Shown: positions 36,881 through 45,798 of the stretch, piece by piece | Numbering within the stretch: the first letter of the stretch is position 1 | Layout: each line of letters opens with the position of its first letter | NCBI GenBank assembly: GCA_016845145.1 | Contig: JAERTE010000117.1 | Coordinates: forward strand, 62,001 to 126,000 | Source of the DNA: Rhodospirillaceae bacterium | Lineage (GTDB): Bacteria > Pseudomonadota > Alphaproteobacteria > Rhodospirillales > Casp-alpha2 | Direction of reading: 5' to 3' | DNA length: 64,000 nucleotides | Made by a program: the position numbers and the translations under genes | The notes under the pieces: model-generated | Told to the model about the DNA's origin: nothing | Databases searched by the model: none | Seen by the model: only the letters and a program-made list of their open reading frames with translations

Positions 36881-38449
36881 ATGGACATGGCAGACACCAC
36901 CAAACGCCGGGGACGCTCAGCCAGGCGCCATGCCCGGCTGTCGGAGCCGGAATTGCGGGCGTCCGCCGGGCAACCCGTCTATGCCGGGGGTAGGTACCTG
37001 CCGCTTGATGAAACAGACATGCGGCGCATCCACGCCTCGGCGCTCGATGTGCTGGAAACCGTCGGCCTGAAAAAGGCCATTCCGTCTATGGTCGCGTTGG
37101 TTTCGGCCAAGGGCGGGCGGTTGACTGACGACGGACGATTGCTGTTTCCCCGCGCCCTGGTCGAGGATGTCATAGCGAGCACGCGCCGCAAGTTTACCCT
37201 GCCCGGTCAGGAATCGCGCCACGACATGGAGCTTTCCGGCACCAACGTCCATTGCGGCACCGGCGGTGCGTCACCCAATATTATTGACTTCGAGACCGGT
37301 GCCTACCGGCCCGCCACAATCACCGACCTCTACGATATTGCGCGCCTGGTGGACCGGCTGGATCATATTCGGTTCTTTTGGCGTTCTGTTGTCGCCACGG
37401 ACATGCCGTCTTCTGCCGCGCTGGATATCAATACAGCCTATGCCGCCATGATGGGTACCACCAAACCCATCGGAGTCAGTTTCACTCATGCCGATCATGT
37501 CAAAACCGCCGTCGATATGTTCGACGCGGCTCTGGGTGGCGCAGGCCAATTCCGAAAGCGGCCGTTCTGCACGATCTCGTGCTGCCACGTGGTGCCGCCG
37601 CTGACATTTGCGGAAGAGTCGTGTGAGGTGATGGAAGCCGGTATCCGCCACGGCATGCCCGTATTGGCGTTGTCCGCCGGACAAGCGGGTGCCACAGCGC
37701 CGGCGGCCTTGGCGGGCGCTGTCGTCCAAGCCGTCGCCGAGTGTTTGGCGGGGTTGGTGTTCGGCAACCTGATCGACCCCGAATGCCGCGTCATTTTCGG
37801 CACCTGGCCGTTCGTGTCGGACCTGCGCACAGGGGCCATGACCGGTGGCAGTGGAGAACAGGCCCTGTTGGCGGCTGCCGCGGCTCAGATGCACCAGTTC
37901 TACGATTTACCAGGGTCCGTTGCCGCGGGTATGACCGACGCCAAGGTGCCCGACGCGCAGTCGGGTGCCGAGAAAGCCTACACCATCACACTTGCCGCCC
38001 ACGCGGGCGCCAATATGATCAACGAAGCCGCCGGCATGCATGCCAGCCTGCTTGGCACCGCCATTGAGAGCTACGTCATGGACGACGATACATTGGGTGC
38101 CATTGGGCGCACCGTGCGGGGTATCGAGGTGACAGAGGACAGCCTTGCGTTCGGTGTCATGCAAAGCGTCTCCACCGACGGCCCTGGACACTATTTGGGC
38201 CATGAGCAAACATTGGCACGCATGCAATCCGACTACTTGTACCCCTCTATCAGTGATCGGCAGACACCGGCGGAATGGGAAGACGCGGGCGGCCAGGATA
38301 TGCGCGTGCGCGCGCGTCAAAAAACCCGCGATATACTGAGCAGCCATTACCCGGCACATGTCGATGCGCACGTGGATAACAATCTGCGCCAAAACTTTGA
38401 GATATTACTTGATGCAGACGCCATGCAGAGCGGTAATGACCGCTGGTAG
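36881..38449 (+). CDS. Trimethylamine methyltransferase (MttB) family protein, non-pyrrolysine
   Basis: A 522-aa TIM-barrel protein of the MttB superfamily. Recognisable parts are GRYLPLDETDMRRIHASALDVLETVG, VHCGTGGASPNIIDFETGAYRPAT, FWRSVVATDMPSS, and the late GHYLGHEQTLARMQSDYLYP. The gene is one continuous frame without an internal TAG, so it lacks pyrrolysine and belongs with the MtgB-like group that includes glycine-betaine methyltransferases. Such enzymes transfer a methyl group to a corrinoid protein, but none is encoded nearby. The next gene, 32 nt on, is a DMGDH-like FAD oxidase, which suggests demethylation of a quaternary amine. Confidence 0.86.
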   Translation: MDMADTTKRRGRSARRHARLSEPELRASAGQPVYAGGRYLPLDETDMRRIHASALDVLETVGLKKAIPSMVALVSAKGGRLTDDGRLLFPRALVEDVIASTRRKFTLPGQESRHDMELSGTNVHCGTGGASPNIIDFETGAYRPATITDLYDIARLVDRLDHIRFFWRSVVATDMPSSAALDINTAYAAMMGTTKPIGVSFTHADHVKTAVDMFDAALGGAGQFRKRPFCTISCCHVVPPLTFAEESCEVMEAGIRHGMPVLALSAGQAGATAPAALAGAVVQAVAECLAGLVFGNLIDPECRVIFGTWPFVSDLRTGAMTGGSGEQALLAAAAAQMHQFYDLPGSVAAGMTDAKVPDAQSGAEKAYTITLAAHAGANMINEAAGMHASLLGTAIESYVMDDDTLGAIGRTVRGIEVTEDSLAFGVMQSVSTDGPGHYLGHEQTLARMQSDYLYPSISDRQTPAEWEDAGGQDMRVRARQKTRDILSSHYPAHVDAHVDNNLRQNFEILLDADAMQSGNDRW

Positions 38450-38481
38450 GCATCTAAGGAAAACATGAAGGAACCGATCCC

Positions 38482-40887
38482 ATGATTGAGCACGCACGGG
38501 TCGTCATTGTTGGCGGCGGCATGATGGGCTGTGGCCTTTTATATCATTTGGCCGAAGAAGGCTGGACCGATGCGGTGCTGATCGAAAAGGCCGAATTGAC
38601 GTCGGGCTCGACGTGGCATGCCGCCGGTCAATGCCCGAGCTTCGCCGGCAGCTACAACCTGGCCAAGATTCACCATTACGGCAATACGCTCTACCCGAAG
38701 TTGGAGGAAATGACCGGCCAAGCGACGGGCTGGCACGGGGTCGGCGGTATCCGCCTCGCGTTCACCGATATCGAGCAGGACTGGTTCCGCCACGTCGCCG
38801 ACTATGCGCCCAACATCGGTTTTGACTTGGAGGTCATTCCGCCCGAAGAGATCAAGCGGCGCGTGCCCTATATGGAACTGCACGGTGTTGTTGCCGGTGC
38901 GCTAACCACCATGGATGGCCACGTCGACCCGGCAAGCTGCTGCCAGGCGCTGGCCGCGGGGGCGCGGCAGATGGGGGCCAAAATCATCCGTAACAATCGC
39001 GTTCTTGGGATTACCGCAACGCCGTCGGGCGAATGGCGTGTCGAAACCGAGCAAGGCGACATAACCTGCGAGCACGTCGTCAACGCGGCCGGATGCTATG
39101 CGCGTTTGGTTGCGCAATGGGTCGGTACAGACGTGCCTATCACCAACATGCTGCACCAGTTTTTCGTCACCGATACGGTGCAGGAATTCGTCGACCGCGA
39201 AGACGAGATGCCGGTGATTCGCGATCCCGCCGCCTCGAGCTATTACCGCCAAGAGCAGAAATCCGGCCTGATCGGCATTTACGAAACGGCGCACGAGCAC
39301 GCGGCGGAAGCCTGGGCACCAAAAGGCGCGCCCGAGTGGGAATCGGAGAGCGAGCTGTTCGCCGAAGATTATGAGCGCATTTTGCCCTACATGGAGAAAG
39401 TGCTGGAGCGCGTCCCCATGTGGTCGGAGCTTGGGATCAAGCGTGTCGTGCACGGCGCCATCCCGCACACACCGGACGCCAATCCGCTGCTTGGCCCGGC
39501 GGCGGGGGTCAAGAATTACTGGATGTGCAATGGCTCATCCATCGGCATCGCACAGGGTGCCGGTGCCGGCAAATACCTGGCGCAGTGGATGGTACACGGC
39601 GATTCCGAGATCAACATGGCAGAGTTCGACCCGCGCCGTTTCGGCACTTGGGCGGATGAAGACTACACACGCGCCAAATCGTTCGAAGACTATAACCGCA
39701 TGTATGCCCTGCCCGCGCCGGGTGAGGAGTTGGATACCGGACGTCCCCGGCGCACGTCAGCGTTATACGACATCCTCAAGTCCAAGGGCGCCGTCCACAC
39801 GGTGGCTTATGGATGGGAGCGGCCCAAGTGGTATTCTCCCGATGGGCGAGAAGAAGACTACGGCTTCAAACGCAACAACACGTTCGAGTTGGTCGCCGCT
39901 GAATGCCAAGCCGTGCATGAGCGCGCGGGGCTCATGGATATGACGAGTTTCGCCAAGCTGGACGTTAAGGGTGCGAGCGCCGAGGCCATGCTCAACGGCA
40001 TCTTCGCTAACCGCATGCCGAAACGCCAAGGCGGCATTGCGCTGGCCCACGGGCTCAGCTTCGGCGGCGGCATTGAGACCGAATGCACCGTTACCCGCCT
40101 CGCCGACGACCACTTCTTCGTCATCACCGGTGCTGCCTGGGAAAACCGCGACTTCGACCGGCTGAGTTGGGCCGCGGGTGATGATGTCAGCGTCACCAAC
40201 GTCACCGACGATTGGGGGGCGCTGGTGCTGGCTGGACCAAATGCGCGCAATATCCTCAGCACACACACCGACGCCGTTCTCTCCAACGCCGTCTTCCCGT
40301 GGCTGACCGGCCAGGAGATCGAGGTCGCGGGCATTCCCGTCCGCGCGCTTCGCGTCAATTATGTGGGTGAACTGGGCTGGGAGATCTACGCTCCCATGGA
40401 CCGATTGGCCGACCTATACGGGGCGCTATCAGACAGCGGCGCCGAAGACTTCGGGGCCTACGCCATGAACAGCCTGCGCATGGAAAAAGCGTACAAGGCC
40501 ATGAGCCTTGAGATGACCAACGAGATCACCGTGTTCGAAGCCGGGCTGGATCGCTTCACAAATATGGACAAAGGCGATTTCACCGGTCGCGACGCGACAT
40601 TGAAGCGCCTGGACGCGGGCAAGACGCAGGAGATCATCTATGGCGAAGTGGCAACGACGGACCGCGATGTGCTGGGCGGCGAACCGGTGTTTGCAGGAGA
40701 CGCCGTGGTCGGTGTCACCACGTCAGGCGGCTACGGCCACAGAACCGGCAAAAGCCTGTTCTTCGCCTACGTGACACCCGATGCGGTGGGCAAGGAACTG
40801 ACCGTCGAGATATTGGGCGAGCGGTTTGCCGCCACCACGCTTTCGGCACCCGCTTACGATCCGAAGAATGAGCGGTTGAGGGCCTGA
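38482..40887 (+). CDS. Dimethylglycine/sarcosine dehydrogenase-like FAD-GcvT protein
   Basis: An 801-aa fusion. The N-terminal half is a DAO-type FAD oxidoreductase: VVIVGGGMMGCGLLYHLAEEG dinucleotide loop, and GSTWHAAGQ, whose His is the usual covalent FAD attachment site. From about residue 430 comes a GcvT-like tetrahydrofolate aminomethyltransferase domain: LRVNYVGELGWEIYAPMD, AYKAMSLEMTNEITVFEAGLDRF, GDFTGRDA and a C-terminal VTSGGYGHRTGKSL. This is the DMGDH/SARDH architecture: oxidative N-demethylation with formation of methylene-THF. It is paired with the MttB-like gene and followed by an MFS gene on the opposite strand. Confidence 0.88.
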   Translation: MIEHARVVIVGGGMMGCGLLYHLAEEGWTDAVLIEKAELTSGSTWHAAGQCPSFAGSYNLAKIHHYGNTLYPKLEEMTGQATGWHGVGGIRLAFTDIEQDWFRHVADYAPNIGFDLEVIPPEEIKRRVPYMELHGVVAGALTTMDGHVDPASCCQALAAGARQMGAKIIRNNRVLGITATPSGEWRVETEQGDITCEHVVNAAGCYARLVAQWVGTDVPITNMLHQFFVTDTVQEFVDREDEMPVIRDPAASSYYRQEQKSGLIGIYETAHEHAAEAWAPKGAPEWESESELFAEDYERILPYMEKVLERVPMWSELGIKRVVHGAIPHTPDANPLLGPAAGVKNYWMCNGSSIGIAQGAGAGKYLAQWMVHGDSEINMAEFDPRRFGTWADEDYTRAKSFEDYNRMYALPAPGEELDTGRPRRTSALYDILKSKGAVHTVAYGWERPKWYSPDGREEDYGFKRNNTFELVAAECQAVHERAGLMDMTSFAKLDVKGASAEAMLNGIFANRMPKRQGGIALAHGLSFGGGIETECTVTRLADDHFFVITGAAWENRDFDRLSWAAGDDVSVTNVTDDWGALVLAGPNARNILSTHTDAVLSNAVFPWLTGQEIEVAGIPVRALRVNYVGELGWEIYAPMDRLADLYGALSDSGAEDFGAYAMNSLRMEKAYKAMSLEMTNEITVFEAGLDRFTNMDKGDFTGRDATLKRLDAGKTQEIIYGEVATTDRDVLGGEPVFAGDAVVGVTTSGGYGHRTGKSLFFAYVTPDAVGKELTVEILGERFAATTLSAPAYDPKNERLRA

Positions 40888-40911
40888 TACCGACCGTGAC
40901 AGGTTTTAGGT

Positions 40912-42252
40912 TCAAGATGGGCGCGCGGCCCTGCCAGGCACCTTGCGTATCTTTCCGGGCGCGGCGAACCAGATGGCAATGATGGAAACAATGCTGCACG
41001 ATAAGGCAACGATGAATGCCGGGCCGTAACTGCCTGTTTCGTCAAAAATGACGCCGGCAGCCCAGGGCCCCGCCGCGCCACCACAGATCAGTGCGACCGT
41101 GATGGTTCCGAATATCGTACCATAATGCGGCCCCTCAAAAATTTCCGCGACAATCGGCCCCATGACCGAGGTAATCGCATAACCGAGCGCACCTTGGGAA
41201 ACGATCATCACATAGAGTAGAAATCGCGACGGCGAGTGATCAAGGGCGATTAATGCCGTGTAGCACACAGCGAAACCAAGACATCCGATCGACCATACCC
41301 ACTCTCTGCCGATCCGGTCCGAAAGCGCGCCGAGAACAATTTGTCCAGGAATAGCAACAACGCTGACGATTCCTAGCGCCCATGCGGCGACCATTGGGCT
41401 GAACCCTACCTCGACCAAGTATTTCGTCTGATGCACCTGCACCGCGTACCAAGCGACAAGGGCACAAAAAAAGGCCAGCACCACCCACCAAAAACGGCGA
41501 GTGCGTATGGCACGTGCCAGGGTCCATTCGATCGCGGCCCATTCCTCATCCACGATCTGAATTTGGCTGTTTTTGCCGGAACCCACATCGGCATTGGAAT
41601 CGCCGTCAGCCGAAAGGCCCATGTCTTCCGGTTTCCGGCGAACCAACAGATTGAGCGGCACAAGCACGACGGCCACAAGCACCCCCATGGCCCAACAGGA
41701 CTGACGCCAGCCGCTCTCGTCGATAATCGCCTGAAGCCATGGCAGCAACACGATTGCACCAGCACCGACACCCGAAAAGGCGATACTGATGGCCAGCCCG
41801 CGTCGACGCCGGAACCAGTTTGGCAGATAAAGCGATTGGACAGTGAAACTCATAAGATTTCCGCCGCATCCTACCAAGACCCCAAGCGAAAGATACATTT
41901 GCCAAGGAGCCTCGATATGGGCCGCTAAAAACAGGCCGCTAGCGAGCAAGACAACGCCAGTAAGAATGATCGGTCTCGGGCCATGACGATCCATGAGACG
42001 TCCGACAAAAGGACTAATCAGGGCGGAAACCAGGAAACCAAAAGAAAAAGCGCCGGCAACAAGACCCCGCTGCCAGCCGAATTCCTCGATCAAGGGCGGC
42101 ATCAGTAATGAAAAGGCGGTCCGGGCGGAAACGCTGAGTGCCATTGTCACGAAGGCAACACCGACGATCACCCAGCCGAAGTAAAATGGCAGGCGTGACG
42201 CCCACCGGGACGCCCACTGGGACACCCACTGGGACGGCTCTCGATGCATCAC
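40912..42252 (-). CDS. MFS transporter
   Basis: A 446-aa major facilitator with 12 hydrophobic segments. It has the motif between helices 2 and 3, FVGRLMDRHGPRPII, and a large central cytoplasmic loop (about 205-245). The family looks like the monocarboxylate/oxalate-formate type (PPLIEEFGWQRGLVAGAFSFGFLVSALISP). The first 25 codons contain a 12-bp tandem repeat (three and a half copies), which makes the N-terminal sequence WVSQWASRWASR; a start slightly downstream is possible. Being next to the MttB/DMGDH-like pair it may import their substrate (inference). Confidence 0.85.
   Translation of the reverse strand: MMHREPSQWVSQWASRWASRLPFYFGWVIVGVAFVTMALSVSARTAFSLLMPPLIEEFGWQRGLVAGAFSFGFLVSALISPFVGRLMDRHGPRPIILTGVVLLASGLFLAAHIEAPWQMYLSLGVLVGCGGNLMSFTVQSLYLPNWFRRRRGLAISIAFSGVGAGAIVLLPWLQAIIDESGWRQSCWAMGVLVAVVLVPLNLLVRRKPEDMGLSADGDSNADVGSGKNSQIQIVDEEWAAIEWTLARAIRTRRFWWVVLAFFCALVAWYAVQVHQTKYLVEVGFSPMVAAWALGIVSVVAIPGQIVLGALSDRIGREWVWSIGCLGFAVCYTALIALDHSPSRFLLYVMIVSQGALGYAITSVMGPIVAEIFEGPHYGTIFGTITVALICGGAAGPWAAGVIFDETGSYGPAFIVALSCSIVSIIAIWFAAPGKIRKVPGRAARPS
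42195..42236. repeat. 12-bp tandem repeat in MFS gene 5' end
   Basis: Units GTGACGCCCACC, GGGACGCCCACT, GGGACACCCACT and a partial fourth GGGACGGCT follow each other without gaps. In the minus-strand gene this codes for a repeated W-[AV]-S-[QR] tetrapeptide at the MFS N-terminus. Such in-frame repeats can vary in copy number by slippage. Confidence 0.8.
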
Positions 42253-42463
42253 ATCATTCCGGCCCGTTGGCGTGAGCGCAAATGCAACCTCCGTTGTCCC
42301 GGAGTATTCAGCAGCGCTGTCGATCCATCAACCGGTTTCGCCTGCCGGCCGGCGTTCCAAGCGCTGATGTTGATGATCTTGAATATGATCGCGGCGGCGA
42401 CCGGGCACGCTCCCTAGGTCTTGGCCTTCACGTCTAGACATATACTGAAACCGATTTGATTGC

Positions 42464-42832
42464 TTAGCCCCTGAGCTCAATCTGTTCGCCGTCCGGACCC
42501 AAAAAGACAACCCGCATCCAGCCTTCCTCGCGAGTCTCGCGCGCGGGCACGTCATGGGGAGGCTGCATGACTTCAACACCGGCGTCACTCAGGCAGGCCA
42601 CCGCGCCCTCGAAATCATCGGTCTCGAGACAGAAGTGAAAGCCCGAGACCGTTTCACCGCGTCCAACCAGTTCCAGCACCGTGTCACCGAGTTTCAAATA
42701 GTAGATATCGAACCCGGCCGGTGTGTCGTGTTCGAAATATTTCTCGAACCCGAAATGCGATTCGTAGAAATTTCTCGATACCTCGAGATTGCCGACATTG
42801 ATGGCGATGTGATCGATTCGTTTGTATTGCAC
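42464..42832 (-). CDS. VOC family (glyoxalase-like) protein
   Basis: A 122-aa vicinal-oxygen-chelate protein. The true start is GTG 42832, with GAGGAG about eight bases upstream, giving MQYKRIDHIAINVGNLEVSRNFY; the track's start at 42955 reads through the previous small frame. Metal-ligand positions typical of VOC are visible: IDHIAI (His), TVLELVGRGE (Glu), VSGFHFCLETDD (His) and VVFLGPDGEQIEL (Glu). The substrate is not known. It follows the SDR remnant by 44 nt and is probably in its former operon. Confidence 0.85.
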   Translation of the reverse strand: MQYKRIDHIAINVGNLEVSRNFYESHFGFEKYFEHDTPAGFDIYYLKLGDTVLELVGRGETVSGFHFCLETDDFEGAVACLSDAGVEVMQPPHDVPARETREEGWMRVVFLGPDGEQIELRG

Positions 42833-42876
42833 TTGGTCTCTCCTCGAAGGGTCCCCCCACCGGTGCGAACGGAAAA

Positions 42877-43038
42877 TCAGAGTAAACCGTTTTTCTTGCA
42901 GGTTGCGGTGCCCGTTGCGCCGTTGTCGGCTGCCACGACGGCACCGTTGATCCACACCGCTTCCGGCGTCAGCAGGAATACGGCGACGTTGGCAATATTA
43001 TCCGCCGTGACGGCAACCGTTTTTCCTGAAAAAGACAT
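42877..43038 (-). pseudogene. Internally deleted SDR gene remnant (53 codons)
   Basis: A 53-codon frame, too short for the ORF track, with strong RBS (AGGAGG) before ATG 43038. The first dozen residues, MSFSGKTVAVTA, are the N-terminal strand of a short-chain dehydrogenase. They jump directly to DNIANVAVFLLTPEAVWINGAVVAADNG, the C-terminal SDR segment ending the Rossmann fold, with about 190 central residues (cofactor loop, Tyr/Lys) missing. Both halves remain in frame. A single in-frame deletion of an operon SDR that preceded the VOC gene explains this best. It could still be translated, but not as an active SDR. Confidence 0.65.
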
Positions 43039-43220
43039 AACACCTCCTGCTCAATATTGTTTCGCCTGACGATACCATATATCACTTGCCGATACGCTAT
43101 CGAATCCGCTAGTTATGGGTCAAGAAGAAAATTGGAATTGATCTAAAAAGCCGAGCGGCCGGATCGGTTGCGTAAATGAAATCGCCGCCGTCGCTTCACG
43201 CAAAAAGAAATGGAACTGCC

Positions 43221-44003
43221 ATGACACTCACTGAAACGGTCGGCGATTTCGCGGCCCTCGCGCGCACCAAATCGGAATCCTTGCGAGATAACCCTTTCGG
43301 TTTCGTCGTCGCATCAATGATGGCGGGCGCCTATGTGGGAATCGGTATTCTGCTGATCCTGAGTGTCGGAGAAACCATCGATCCGTCGCTCCGAAGTCTG
43401 GTCATGGGATGCAGTTTCGGGATCGCGCTCACCTTGGTTGTCTTCGCCGGCGCGGAACTGTTCACCGGCCACGCCATGTATATGACACTGGGGGTCCTTA
43501 CCGGTGTCACGTCACTCCGCGATCTGGGGCGGAGTTGGGGAACAACCTGGATCGGAAACCTGGCGGGATGCGGCGTACTGGCGTGGCTGTTCGTCGCCGG
43601 CGGCGGCGGTGCGGTGCTTCAAGACGGCGCCACTCTTCTGCACACCGTCGCCGCAAAAAAGATGTCGGCCCCGGTGGGTGAGTTGGTGGCGCGCGCGATA
43701 TTGTGCAACTGGCTCGTGTGTCTGGCGATCTGGAGTTCGGCACGAACCGACAATGACGCAGCGAAATGCATTTTGATCTTCTGGTGTTTGTTTGCCTTCA
43801 TTGCGTCAGGGTTCGAACACTCCATCGCCAACATGACAATTTTCTCGGTCGCCCTGCTCGCCGATCACCCCGATGCCATTACCTTGGCGGGCGCCGGGCG
43901 GAACCTGCTATGGGTCACGCTCGGCAACGCCATCAGCGGCGCCGGCCTGATGGGCGTCGGTTATTGGTTGGTGAGCGGACGCCCAAAATTACGAGCAACC
44001 TAG
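43221..44003 (+). CDS. Formate/nitrite transporter (FNT) family channel
   Basis: A 260-aa membrane protein with six hydrophobic helices in the FNT pattern: NPFGFVVASMMAGAYVGIGILLIL (helix 1), CSFGIALTLVVFAGAELFTGHAMYM, a third around GNLAGCGVLAWLFV, ARAILCNWLVCLAIWSS, FASGFEHSIANMTIFS-like (FIASGFEHSIANMTIF) and GNAISGAGLMGVGYW. The conserved channel His (GFEHSIANM) is present. It moves formate, nitrite or a similar monovalent anion; NirC-type nitrite transport fits the denitrification setting, but there is no direct evidence. The start is ATG 43221. Its TAG overlaps the stop of the 38-aa gene on the other strand (CTAG). Confidence 0.88.
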   Translation: MTLTETVGDFAALARTKSESLRDNPFGFVVASMMAGAYVGIGILLILSVGETIDPSLRSLVMGCSFGIALTLVVFAGAELFTGHAMYMTLGVLTGVTSLRDLGRSWGTTWIGNLAGCGVLAWLFVAGGGGAVLQDGATLLHTVAAKKMSAPVGELVARAILCNWLVCLAIWSSARTDNDAAKCILIFWCLFAFIASGFEHSIANMTIFSVALLADHPDAITLAGAGRNLLWVTLGNAISGAGLMGVGYWLVSGRPKLRAT

Positions 44004-44116
44004 GCGCCGAAATTGATGATCTTGTACATGATCGAGACGTACATGAACGCCGCCACCGCCACCAGGACCGCCGCGACGGCCCAGGGGCGAAAGCGTTTCT
44101 TTTGAGCACCGGCCAT
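44000..44116 (-). CDS. 38-aa single-TM peptide of the heme-copper operon
   Basis: Too short for the ORF track. From ATG 44116 (GGAAG upstream, inside the subunit I 3' end) the product is MAGAQKKRFRPWAVAA... with one hydrophobic helix (about 12-32) and the tail YKIINFGA. It begins 4 nt after the subunit I stop, so it is the last gene of the oxidoreductase operon. Small single-helix subunits occur in several oxidases (for example subunit IV types). The stop CTA/TAG palindrome CTAG is shared with the convergent FNT gene. Real by position and composition; role unproven. Confidence 0.7.
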   Translation of the reverse strand: MAGAQKKRFRPWAVAAVLVAVAAFMYVSIMYKIINFGA

Positions 44117-44120
44117 CACG

Positions 44121-45779
44121 CTAGATCTTCCGCGTGTAGTCATAGGGCGACCAGCCTTCCTCGACCTCGACGGCCTCGGGGAAATTGCCGGGCCCCGGCG
44201 GGCTCGGGCAATGCGTCCACTCGATCGAGCGCGAACCCCAGGGGTTCTCGCCCACCTTGGGCCCGCGTATGGCCGAGTTGATCCAGCCGCCGACCATCAG
44301 CAGGATCGATACGCCCATGATGAACGCGCCGAGCGTCGCCACCTGGTGGTAGGGCTCGAACTCGGGGAACATCTCGTAGTCCCAATAGCGCCGGGGCATG
44401 CCCTCGGTACCGACGAAGAACAAGGGCCAGAAGGTCAGCTGCGTGCCAATAAGCTGCAGCCCGCCCGCAAAGTTGGCCAACTTGCCATCCGCCGAGCGCC
44501 CGGTCATTTTCGGGAACCAGTGATAGACGGCGGCGAACACCGCGAAGGTGGCGAACAGGCCCATGATGAAGTGGAAGTGCGCATGCACGAAGGATGTCTC
44601 CGACAGGTGCACGGTGATCGAGGTGACGGCCAGCGGAATACCCGTGAGGCCGCCAAGCAAAACCAGGATCATGTTAGCCACAACGTACTTCATGGCCACG
44701 CTATAGGTGATCGAGCCCTTGTAGAGCGTCCCCCAAAGCGAGATCACCATCAAGCCCACCGGCACTGAGATCATCAGCGTCGTCACCATCTGGCCGATGC
44801 GGATCCAGTTCGGCATGCCAGCGATATAGAGGTGGTGCACCCAGACCTCGCCGGTAATCACCAAGATACCGATGATGCCGCCGTAAACGGCCGCGCGGTA
44901 GTTGAAGATACGGTTCTTGGCCATGGTCGAGATGATCTCGTACATGATGCCCATGGCCGGCAGGAAGATGACGTACACCGCCGGGTGCGAATAGAACCAG
45001 AACAGGTTCTGGTACAAAAGCACGTCTCCGCCGGCGTCCGGGTTGAAGAAGTTGGTGCCGACGTACTTATCGAGCAGCAATAGCGTTACCGCCGCCGCCA
45101 AAACCGGTACGAACACCAACTGGATGATGAAAGCGCCGAAGATGGTCCAGACGAACATGTTCATTTGGTTCCAGCCCATGCCCGGTGCGCGCATGTAGAT
45201 GATGGTCACCAGGAAGTTGACCGCGCCCAGGATCGAAGAGAAACCGATCAAGTGCACCGTGAACACATAGAACGCCGTATTGCCTTCCGTGGTGATGGAG
45301 TACGGTGGATAACCCGTCCACATGACGTCGGGCTTGTCGGGAATGACGAAGGTCAACAACGCCACAACGATACCCATCCAGAACAGCCAGACACTGAAGG
45401 CGTTGATGCGCGGGAACGCCACATCGGGCGCGCCGATCATCAACGGCAATAGATAGTTGGCGGCAAACCCGGTGAGGCCTGGGATAAGAAACGCCAGGAT
45501 CATTGCCGCCCCGTGGAAATAAAGTGCCACGTTGTAGGCGTCACCGGTGCTCATCTCACCGGAAAAATCCCCGACAAAGAAGTTCATAAATCCCGATTCG
45601 CCAATCGCATATTGTTCAATGCGGATGCCGAGCGCCATCAGGCCGGCCACCAGCAAGGCGGCGATGGAGCCAATCAGGTAGAGGATACCGATGCGTTTGT
45701 GATCGGTGGTGAAAATCCATTCGGAGAGCTTGAAGCCCTCGCTGGGTGCCGTGCCTTCGGCGGTTGCTGCGGTTGTCAT
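44121..45779 (-). CDS. Heme-copper oxidoreductase subunit I, non-canonical
   Basis: A 552-aa 12-helix catalytic subunit. Haem and CuB ligands are all present: H89 (helix II), H265 and Tyr269 in YSHPAVY (residues 263-269), H315-H316, and H401/H403 in VHAHFHF. The A2-type YSHP motif replaces the D-channel Glu, while the lower D-channel residues remain (ANYLLP, GAPDVAFPRIN). The canonical K channel is gone: a gapless alignment puts Tyr280 at the usual Ser, Val341 at Thr and Met344 at Lys. The His-Asp Mg-site pair reads Ser393-Glu394. It could be an oxygen reductase of an unusual subfamily or an NO reductase. Confidence 0.88.
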   Translation of the reverse strand: MTTAATAEGTAPSEGFKLSEWIFTTDHKRIGILYLIGSIAALLVAGLMALGIRIEQYAIGESGFMNFFVGDFSGEMSTGDAYNVALYFHGAAMILAFLIPGLTGFAANYLLPLMIGAPDVAFPRINAFSVWLFWMGIVVALLTFVIPDKPDVMWTGYPPYSITTEGNTAFYVFTVHLIGFSSILGAVNFLVTIIYMRAPGMGWNQMNMFVWTIFGAFIIQLVFVPVLAAAVTLLLLDKYVGTNFFNPDAGGDVLLYQNLFWFYSHPAVYVIFLPAMGIMYEIISTMAKNRIFNYRAAVYGGIIGILVITGEVWVHHLYIAGMPNWIRIGQMVTTLMISVPVGLMVISLWGTLYKGSITYSVAMKYVVANMILVLLGGLTGIPLAVTSITVHLSETSFVHAHFHFIMGLFATFAVFAAVYHWFPKMTGRSADGKLANFAGGLQLIGTQLTFWPLFFVGTEGMPRRYWDYEMFPEFEPYHQVATLGAFIMGVSILLMVGGWINSAIRGPKVGENPWGSRSIEWTHCPSPPGPGNFPEAVEVEEGWSPYDYTRKI

Positions 45780-45798
45780 AATCTAGATTCCCCTATCC

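Noticed and set aside
36881-38449. Pyrrolysine-containing MttB
   Set aside because: The frame is continuous with no internal TAG, so no pyrrolysine read-through is needed.
42195-42236. Short CRISPR-like repeats
   Set aside because: Units are contiguous with no spacers and in the coding frame of a transporter; no cas genes are present.
44121-45779. Plain label of canonical aa3-type cytochrome c oxidase for subunit I
   Set aside because: The K-channel Ser/Thr/Lys and the Mg-site His-Asp are replaced, so the ordinary label would mislead; kept as heme-copper oxidoreductase with open function.
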